Shown: piece after piece, positions 55,853 to 64,000 of the stretch | How the letters are laid out: each line of letters starts with the position of its first letter | How positions within the stretch are numbered: position 1 is the stretch's first letter | NCBI GenBank assembly: GCA_905250025.1 | Contig: CAJNOJ010000048.1 | Coordinates: forward strand, 62,001 to 126,000 | Length of the DNA stretch: 64,000 nt | Direction of reading: 5' to 3' | DNA from: Adineta ricciae | Lineage: Eukaryota; Rotifera; Eurotatoria; Adinetida; Adinetidae | Program-made: the position numbers and the translations under genes | Notes under the pieces: generated by a model | Database searches by the model: none | What the model was told of the DNA's origin: nothing | The model's input: only the letters and a program-made list of their open reading frames with translations

Positions 55853-58108
55853 GTGTACTTCTACTCACACAGCTGTACCGTGGTTACATTCATGCACAAT
55901 ACGAAATCCATTCCGACGAGTAGCAAAACTGCTGCGACAGGCACAACCGAATTTACATCTTTGTTGTCAAAAAGTTCGACCGTAGCTCCACGCATCGATC
56001 CTCGACGATTACAGAATGTCATTCTCGTTTGGCTGGACAACAGTATTGATAAAAACTGTGCTGATTGTCAACATACAATTTCACAATTACGACAAGTTAT
56101 CACAAATATTAATACATTCACCGATGCAGATCAATGCACGCAATTTATCCAAAATATTACCGAAAACAAGATCTATCTGATTGTTTCGGGTACCATCGGT
56201 CAACTTATTGTTCCATGTGTACATGCGATGTCCCAAGTCGACTCGATATTCGTGTTCTGTAGCAATAGGAAATTGCACGAACAATGGGCTGGAGAATGGC
56301 CTAAAGTCAAAGGAGTTTATACAGGTATTCCACCGATCTGCGATGCTCTCAAACAGTTAGTACAAGAACGTGAATACAATTCAATTCCACTTAGCTTTCT
56401 CGCCGTAAATTCTGCGGATCTAATAGAAAAAAATTTCGATAATTTGGACCCGACTTTTGTCTACAGCCATGTTTTGAAAGAAATCTCTTTAGCGGTTGAA
56501 TTCAATGAAAAATCCATCAAAGATTTTCTTAATCGATGCTACGAAGCACTTTATGACAACGAACGTGAATTACGATTCATCGAAAAACTACGACGGCATT
56601 ACCGCGATCAATGTCCAATTTGGTGGTATACAAATCGATGTTTCCTATATCCAATGCTTAATCAAACATTACGAGTAATGGACATTGAAATGATCATGCC
56701 AATTAGTTTCTTTATCGGTGATCTTCATCGTGACATTCAACGATTACATTTGAAACAATATACACATGATTACTCGAATAAACCATTTACAATCTATCGT
56801 GGGCATGGAATAACGAAATCTGATTTTCAACAGTTGAATAAAACAAAGAATGGCCTGATTTCGTTCAACAATTTTCTGGTCACCAACAAAGATATTTTAA
56901 CTTCTCTTCGTTTCGCTCAACAAGTCGCCAGAAATCCTGATTTAGTCGGCGTACTTTTCATTATGACAATCGATCCAGCCCAGTCAACATTACCATTTGC
57001 ATTAATATCCGAAGTCAGTCATACACACGCGGAAAACGAAATTCTCTTCTCGATGCATTCCATCTTTCGAGTACACGACATTAAACCAATGACTGGAAAC
57101 AATCATATCTATGAAATCAGAGTTACACTAGTGAGTAACAATGATAAAGATCTACGTGCCTTGTATGATTGGATCCGAGAAGAGACGTTTCCGGATGAGA
57201 AAGGTTGGAACCGATTGGCGATGGTGTTCACAAAAATTGGTCAATATGACAAAGCGGAAAAACTTTATGAAATACTCTTGAATCAACCCATGACAGAACC
57301 GCAAAGAGCAACGACATTTCATGAACTGGGACGTGTGAAATACAGTCAAGGTGCATATAAAGATGCGATAATGTATTACCAACGAGCATTAGAGATTCGA
57401 CAGCAAACTCTTCCACCAAATCATATCGATTTCGCCAGTTTTTATAACAATATCGGACTTGCTTACAAAAGTATGGATGATTACTCAAGTGCATTGCTAT
57501 ATTATAAGAAAGCGTTAGATATTCAACAGCAATCTCTTTCAGGACATCACTTAAATCTGGGCGCGTCGTATAATAATATTGGTAATTTATATGATAATAT
57601 GGGTGATCATATAAAAGCGCTTGCGGCTCATGAAAAAGCGTTGAACATTCGACTACAAGAATTGCCTGCTAATCATCCAGATGTGGCATTCTCTTACAAT
57701 AGTATTGGATTGTTGTATGATAATATGGGCGATTATCCAAAAGCGCTGGCAGCTCATGAAAAAGCGCTTTACATCCGTCAGGACTCTTCGTCGCCCAATC
57801 AAACCGATTTGGCTTCTTCTTACAATAACATTGGCAATACGTATGATAATATGGGTAACTACGAAAAGGCACTTGCATCATACGAAAAATCCTTAGAAAT
57901 CTTACAAAAAACACTTCCTGCCAATCATCCTGACTTAGCGATGTCTCATTATAACATCGCCTTAGTCTATCAAAACATGGGTAGCTATTCGAAAGCTCGT
58001 CTGTTCTACGAACAAGCGGTAGAAATCGGACAAAACTCTTTGCCTCCAAATCACCCTCATCTCGAACTTTATCAAAAGAACCTTGACGAGATAAAAAGAA
58101 AATTATAA
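55853..58108 (+). CDS. Mono-ADP-ribosyltransferase fused to TPR repeats
   Basis: Intronless 751-residue protein of a type common in bdelloids. The N-terminal ~200 residues form an unassigned globular region (QNVILVWLDNSIDKNCADCQ, DSIFVFCSNRKLHEQW). An ART domain follows, about residues 270-425, with the R motif F-T-I-Y-R-G-H-G (Arg codon 56798-56800), the segment ISFNNFLVTNKD where family members usually have an STS-like motif, and the E-x-E pair in AENEILFSM (57032-57040). From about residue 450 come six or seven kinesin-light-chain-like TPRs of ~42 residues (YNNIGNLYDNMGDHIKALAA). Probable NAD-dependent arginine ADP-ribosylation, with the TPRs recruiting partners. A later ATG (55892) is an alternative start. 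Confidence 0.9.
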   Translation: MYFYSHSCTVVTFMHNTKSIPTSSKTAATGTTEFTSLLSKSSTVAPRIDPRRLQNVILVWLDNSIDKNCADCQHTISQLRQVITNINTFTDADQCTQFIQNITENKIYLIVSGTIGQLIVPCVHAMSQVDSIFVFCSNRKLHEQWAGEWPKVKGVYTGIPPICDALKQLVQEREYNSIPLSFLAVNSADLIEKNFDNLDPTFVYSHVLKEISLAVEFNEKSIKDFLNRCYEALYDNERELRFIEKLRRHYRDQCPIWWYTNRCFLYPMLNQTLRVMDIEMIMPISFFIGDLHRDIQRLHLKQYTHDYSNKPFTIYRGHGITKSDFQQLNKTKNGLISFNNFLVTNKDILTSLRFAQQVARNPDLVGVLFIMTIDPAQSTLPFALISEVSHTHAENEILFSMHSIFRVHDIKPMTGNNHIYEIRVTLVSNNDKDLRALYDWIREETFPDEKGWNRLAMVFTKIGQYDKAEKLYEILLNQPMTEPQRATTFHELGRVKYSQGAYKDAIMYYQRALEIRQQTLPPNHIDFASFYNNIGLAYKSMDDYSSALLYYKKALDIQQQSLSGHHLNLGASYNNIGNLYDNMGDHIKALAAHEKALNIRLQELPANHPDVAFSYNSIGLLYDNMGDYPKALAAHEKALYIRQDSSSPNQTDLASSYNNIGNTYDNMGNYEKALASYEKSLEILQKTLPANHPDLAMSHYNIALVYQNMGSYSKARLFYEQAVEIGQNSLPPNHPHLELYQKNLDEIKRKL
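57300..58050 (+). repeat. Tandem ~126-nt TPR-coding repeats
   Basis: Units of 42 codons with the core S-Y-N-N-I-G-x-x-Y-x-N-M-G-D-Y-x-K-A-L and a P-x-N-H-P-D-x-A linker. Adjacent middle units are the most alike. Confidence 0.8.
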
Positions 58109-58624
58109 ATCGTTTTTTTTTCCTTAGAAACTTTAATAAATGTTACATATTCATCGAATAATCGAATATAGAAATGTACTTTTAATAATTCACCTTTTGT
58201 GTTGAAAGAAAAGAGAAAGGTTGATCTGACGACATTACTTATTTGTTTTATCTCCTCTCATCAATCAAACCTATAGTGCAGAAGTGCGAGGAGATTCGAA
58301 TATGTTTTTGTTTATGAAAATTAATCATCGACGACTAAAATTATCTCTTACTGGCACGTTTTGTTTTGTTTTGTCTCTCTCTCTGAACACATCTGACTGT
58401 GTTAATGTTCTATTCAATTTCTACTTTCGGCAGAGTTCGCTATCTATTCTAATAGCATCGAATTGGTTAAAGAACGCACCATTGAAAAGAACATGTCAAT
58501 CCTATATAGTGTTGTTTTGTTCATTTTCTTTCATAACTAGATTTAGACTAGAATTCCATGTCTTCCATTGATTGATTGAACTATTCCATAAACAGTTATT
58601 TATTTCTCTGAACACTTCAAGTCA
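58109..58624. other. Intergenic between ART-TPR gene and BLTP1
   Basis: About 515 bp, AT-rich, with AATAAA near 58135-58140 ending the ART gene. No other supported feature. Confidence 0.6.
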
Positions 58625-61600
58625 ATGGAAATTCTCACGTCAACAACTACGACAACGCTTTTTTTCAATGATTCATACAATTCATCAGATCCCGGTGCTA
58701 ATCCATCAACTCCATCGACATTAGATGTTATATCGAGTGAACTTATTGATTATTTCGAAACACATCGTGAACAGATTCCTCTGCTCGTTATTGTTTATCT
58801 ATTAACAATCATATGGATTTTGTATTTAATCTTATATCATTCACGTGTACAAGGCATCATTTTGTCTTATATTTTACGACGATTCTATTTTAAAGATACA
58901 ACACAAATAAAATTCGATTCGGTATCCATCTCATTCATATCCGGATCGATTATGTTTCGAAATCTTCATTACACAACGGGAAGTTATTTCGTTTTTGTCA
59001 AAGACGGTTGTCTAGTGTTTCGTTATTGGTCCAAAACAAAAAATAAACCATTGATACGCTTAAAAATTAAGTTATACTATCTCGACATACTATTTTTCAG
59101 TCCAATACGATCAAATACTGTTTCTGATATTATCAATTCCACTGACGACTTGCAAAGAGGTTCAATCAATGGGTAAGAAGACCTTCTTCCGCCGTACTAC
59201 TATTCATTTCTGTTTTCAAATAGAATTTCGTCCAAAGGTGATGATACACAAAGTGTTAACACGCTAAAAAACAATGAAGATGGATTATTCGTCAAACGTC
59301 TTCGTAGTCTCTTTCCAGCAATCGAAATTAAAATTGAACATGTGAGTCGATCATGTCTTTATAACACCAAAAGACAAACGTAATTGATTTCCAGGGCAAA
59401 ATATCAGCTGGACACGACAGTTTACCTTATGGATTATTGATTCGTTTCAGTACAATGACTAGTACATTCACAAGTATGTCACCGTCGAGGAATCTCCCCG
59501 AAGTGGACATCATGACATTACTATATACTTTAAAATATCGAAATCTTCGTGTTTATCTCCATCCAATCAAAGGCTACAAAGGAGAACTGCATGAAGTGTA
59601 AGTAATTTTATGTCCAAAGGTAATGATGAATAGAATGCATATGATTTCGTTCCGAATAGTCCACCACCCATTCCGACATCGAAGGCAGCAGAAAGTGGAA
59701 AGTTTCAAGTATTCGAATGTTTGGACGGTGAACTAGAGTATGAACAAGATGTGCCGGGTAAAATGATCGAACAAACAGAAAATAGCGAACCATTACCAGA
59801 TTTAATATGGGAATTTCGAATAAAATGTCTGAAAGAAGCAAAAGTTGCATATGGACCATGGGCTGATCGACAGAGGTAGATGACTTCTAAATATATTAAA
59901 GAGTAAATCAAATGTGAGATGTTTTGCATTCCAGAGAAGCACTGTGGCAGTACTTTTTACCAACACTATTCGAAGAATCACCTGTAACGCCCGATGCATT
60001 GATAGGACAGACACGAATATTTAAAACTGTACGTTTTAAATTATGGTTAGCTTGTCAAACGACGTTGGATCTCTATTTTATGAACAAAATGGTTTGTTTG
60101 CTTGTTTTGATTGCTCGTGAAAATGATCAGTTTTGTAGAAACTTCATCAACTTCATGCGGAAATACCTGCGCAAAATTCTTATCTTGATGCATCATTTCC
60201 CTGGATAACAAGTCCAGATGGTTTCGATACCTATCTGTCAATGTATGTCATCAATCCTATTGTTCGAACCAACCTGTCATTCACACCACTTCTTCAAGCG
60301 GACCGAGTCGATGTAAGAACGATGCTATGAGTTTGACAGATTAGAAATCATTTCTTTCAGATGAATCTGCATATTCACTATCCTCGCATTTGGAATTCGA
60401 TTCAAATCTGGTCGATTGAAATCACAACCAGTAAAGCTCAAGTCTACTTTGTATTTGAACACAAAAATTTCTTACAAGGTAACATTTTTGCACCTTATAA
60501 TAGTAAAAATCTTTGTAAGAAAAAGCATATTCACTCTGTTCTATTAGCGTTGATCAATGACTGGGCATCATCCGTACCACCCGATATCTATTCATTTGTG
60601 CCGTATATCTATGACATGATGTTACAAGGTGATTACGTAGAGATTTTAGTACCATGCAATCAAGGTAATTGGATCGACTGTGCCAATGGAAATCACGCAC
60701 AACAACGAACAGCTGAAAACAGTAAGAGAAATCGTACTTTGCGTTTTTTAGAAATACCTTTGTTTTATAGATTATATATCTATTTGTGCAAAATCGTTTT
60801 CATTGACGTATCCATTACCATTTTTGGAATTCTGCCCAAAAGCAACACCAATGGACATAACGATCGAAGTTAGTTTTTTGCATGGCTAATTGTCAACTTA
60901 TGACTTCACGTTTTTATTAGGTTCATGATGTTCTCGCTCGTCTGATTATTCCGGAAAGTAATCGTTTGTACTATATTCTCGAAGGTATCGATGCTCATAA
61001 GCGATACTACTCGCCGACTGGCGTGAAATCTCAATTGAGTTTATCCGATGAATTTGAGAAACGGTAAAATATAACCAAAAGAAGCAGAAGATATGAAACA
61101 TTTTATTTCTAGCGACGGATGTTTTGATTGTGGTGAAGTGTCCAATATAAAGATTCTTGTCGAAATTCTTCTTCATACAGCGCCGCCAATTGATTCAAAT
61201 AGGACTGGTAATAGTAACCCACGTTCTTCTTTCTTTAACTATAAACTAATGTTCTCTAGACTTATTATACGTTCAGCAAGTTAAAGCTATGGGCAATCGA
61301 GATACATTCCATCCAAATAAGTTAGACTACGATCTATTTAACATTGAAATCGACATCGGGCCTGTCAATTTGTTTCTACACGGTTTATTTCTAAAGAAAC
61401 TGTGGTGGGTAAAAGTAAGCATTTGATATTATTGTTATGATAATCTCTCGATAAATTGATGTCATTTAGGAGAATATTTTTGGTTGGGATCAGATGTTTC
61501 ATGATATTCGCGAACCTGACTTAATACGGGAAAAGAAGATCATAGTTCATGATGATCCATTAGTTGATCTTATTGACCTTACTTATCCATTTGATCCGAG

Positions 61601-64000
61601 ATATTTTCGACCGTTGATGGTCACTCTACGTGTTGCATTGCATAATATTACCGCACACCTTGTTCATGTAAGCAAGGATATTGATGTCTGTGTGAAATTC
61701 AAATGTTTCTCTTTAGCATACGGATCATGAACCATGTCCGATGGCCTTTTGTGAACGGCTTTGTTTTGAAATGACGACTGACCTAGATGAAACACGACTG
61801 CAATTATATTTTTCACCTGTGAATGTTTACGTCGAAGATACGATTGTTGTAAGTGATGACAAATATGACATTTCGTCTGTCTAAATAGATATTTCTTCTT
61901 GTAGAGAAATAAAACTGACCAGCATTTATCCACGGGCTGTCTTCAGCTATCTGGTTTGATTATTCGTGGCCACGCCATGCTTTCACACGAAGGTTTACCA
62001 CCCGAACGTGAAACACTCGAGTATGCTTGGCAAATGGAAATCATTCTTGGCAAAATCGCGGCTCGATTGACAACAATTCAGGTGTGTTAAATGTCATTTC
62101 AAATCATTTGAAGTTTCTCCTTCTTTGTAGCTGGAAAAAGTGCTCGGATTTGTGAAGAATTTCTATTTACAAATCATGGAAGATGAATACACTCTCACTC
62201 GTTCGCCTGTCATCGACAAAACAAAATGGATTGAAAAACTAAAGTACGACGTGCTACGGTTCAGTTTAGATTCTATCGATCTCAATCTCGTCGAAGTTGG
62301 CAGTGCAGTTAATGTTCAAGTAAGTCATCGACATCGGATTGACCCACAAGGACTATAGCTATTGACTTTTAGATAGCGCCCATTCGTCTATGTATGTGTA
62401 ATATGCATACAGCATTGTGTAACGAAAGTTTAACCTTGAAAGTTGGCAGCATACAAGTTCGTCAGTTATTACGACTCTATCCCGGCTCGTGGTTAGAAGC
62501 AGGTTCGATTCATGTTCCTGAACTTCGTATCAATGCCAAATTTGAATGTCATCCGCCATCACCAGCGACGATCAGCGAACAACTGGATTTTCTTCGTCGA
62601 CATGATCAACATTCTCAACGCTTACATTTTCTCTACAATCCCAAATCTCAACAAACGTTAAACATCCCAAACATCTCAACGAATTTGAAGCGTCCATCGA
62701 ATGTTGGTCTTGCAACGAATGCCAATGTTTTATCGTGCGCCTGTCTTGGTGGCTCGTCGAATTACTACACGCTTGTGCAAGGGGGACAATTTTTCAAGAA
62801 TACATTTCGTCTCAGTGAACAATTCTCATTTGGACGTTCGTTGTTTCGTCCCGACGTTCACGTTTTGTATTCACATGCAATCTTCGAACAAAAGTATAAT
62901 TGGAATACTTACGAGCGTTTCCATAAGTTTCCCGATGAATTAGAAGATGAAGAAATTTTCTATCCATTCGATTTTTGTGCACAACAAACACAACCCGATG
63001 AAACCCAATCGCCGGCGATCAACGAAAATCATCTGCGACATAGTGTTCCCACTGATTTGTATTCGCTATCACGAACGAGTTCAGTTAAAAATATCAAACC
63101 GAAATCAGTCATCGAGCGAAACCAACACAAACGTTCGTCGTCATCCATTCCGTTAAATAACATCAATCCAGCTTCCTCACCTTCGCCAACAACACCCATC
63201 AGTGATGATTATTTAACACCAAATGATCGATTATCTCCCACAAGTTCCAGTCGTACGAGTCTGAATTCGGCCGTTCATCATCGAAACAATATCATGGAAA
63301 CCTCGTCCATATCATCGTTAACGATGATGCAACAACAGTGCTCAGCTGTCTCGTCACCAATACAGTCGAATACGAATCTGTTCTCCAGATCAGTTGACAA
63401 TGGACGAGATTCACTCACGAATTCATCACGTTCATCATCATTTGATTCGTTAGTAGCTCTAGAAGAAATACTACAGAGACAACAGATGAGGAATAGTTCG
63501 ATGTTCATTCATCACAAAGTAATTATCGGAACAAAAAGGCAACATTTGTCTAATTTGCGTTCTATTGTTTAGGGTGTTTCATCAACAACAGAACATAACA
63601 AAATCCAACAACCATCATTACCCAGTTCGTCATGGATTAGTCTACGCAACCAAATGAAGATGTCCATTCCAAAATCCACTCTTCTGTCCACAACGTATAT
63701 CCGCTATTTATCACATTATCGTTCTTCAACATGGTCCAATACTGCAACATTTCCACCCAATATTCAACGTGAACAAGTTGATCCACGTCCATTACTTGAT
63801 TTCGATTGTGTATCTCAAGGCTTCTCGTGTTCTTTCCTATCTGAGACTTCTTCGTCTCAATCATTCACCACTCCGCCATCTCGACAATCACAGCAGCAGC
63901 AGCAGCAGCAACAACAACAACAACAACAAAATCAGTCACAGTCACTATCAGCAACAACAGTAAACACTCGACCGCGTCCATCAGTTGCGCAATCGATGTC
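58625..64000 (+). CDS. BLTP1: Bridge-like lipid transfer protein 1, 5' part (partial)
   Basis: Very large RBG-family lipid-transfer bridge protein (tweek/KIAA1109/Csf1) acting at ER contact sites. The gene continues past the right edge. An N-terminal ER anchor (IPLLVIVYLLTIIWILYLIL) is followed by the chorein-like start FDSVSISFISGSIMFRNLHY. Matching blocks across more than 15 short-intron exons include YGPWADRQREALWQYFLP, YPRIWNSIQIW, VPPDIYSFVPYIYD, NQGNWIDC, FCERLCFEMTTDLDETRLQL, GHAMLSHEGLPPERETLEYA and CACLGGSSNYY. Past residue ~1,000 the sequence becomes Ser/Thr/Gln-rich, with a poly-Gln run. The start ATG is the first in frame and lies shortly before the anchor helix. Confidence 0.92.
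63891..63929 (+). repeat. CAG/CAA run coding 13 glutamines
   Basis: Six CAG codons followed by seven CAA codons in frame in the low-complexity region of BLTP1. Confidence 0.9.

Noticed and set aside
57669-58049. Minus-strand open frame opposite the TPR repeats
   Set aside because: Long antisense frames are expected opposite repetitive coding DNA. The plus-strand TPR consensus explains the sequence.

Overview
The window looks like nuclear DNA from a bdelloid rotifer (Adineta/Rotaria/Philodina type). It is AT-rich, with protein genes on both strands, mostly short GT-AG introns of about 45-65 nt and compact spacing. It carries metazoan housekeeping genes (FARSB, SLU7, MED6, SETDB1, BLTP1) next to families typical of bdelloids: a fused ADP-ribosyltransferase/TPR protein, a giant FG-GAP/VCBS-repeat protein, CAP proteins and a divergent class A GPCR. 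I saw no bacterial operons, rRNA, confident tRNA, CRISPR array or intact transposon. Gene models were spliced by eye from the sequence. Names rest on remembered family motifs, not on searches.

Layout. 1-10.1 kb is all minus strand: FARSB (5' part only), an SHP2/PTPN11-like phosphatase, a Shaw-type Kv channel, a lysine-rich unknown and an ankyrin-repeat protein. 11.3-15.3 kb (+): F-box-like protein, tetraspanin, SLU7. 16.0-17.6 kb (+): an intronless glycine-zipper protein. 17.7-18.4 kb (-): a single-pass membrane protein ending in a chromodomain-like segment. 18.8-30.3 kb (+): five genes in a row, RSBN1 (JmjC), SETDB1, MED6, FDXR and MALSU1. 30.8-33.2 kb (+): a DBH/MOXD1-like copper monooxygenase. 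34.2-38.9 kb (+): the VCBS protein. 39.2-40.3 kb (-): the GPCR. 40.3-50.8 kb is gene-poor, with a Ser/Thr-rich gene split by a 2.4 kb intron, an RGS protein and two doubtful mini-genes. 50.8-54.8 kb: a tandem pair of CAP genes. 55.9-58.1 kb: the ART-TPR gene. 58.6-64.0 kb: the 5' part of BLTP1 (tweek/KIAA1109), running off the right edge.

Themes. In three same-strand clusters (PTPN11-FARSB, Fbox-tetraspanin-SLU7, RSBN1-SETDB1-MED6-FDXR-MALSU1), most start codons follow a polypyrimidine-AG within 0-20 nt, and gene gaps are about 120-300 bp. That fits spliced-leader trans-splicing, which is reported for bdelloids, and possibly polycistronic transcription. Other points worth checking are a TATA box with four CRE-type sites inside the 2.4 kb intron, a WPD-to-WGD change in the phosphatase, a tightly bounded block of near-identity between the CAP copies, and a degenerate serine motif in the ADP-ribosyltransferase.
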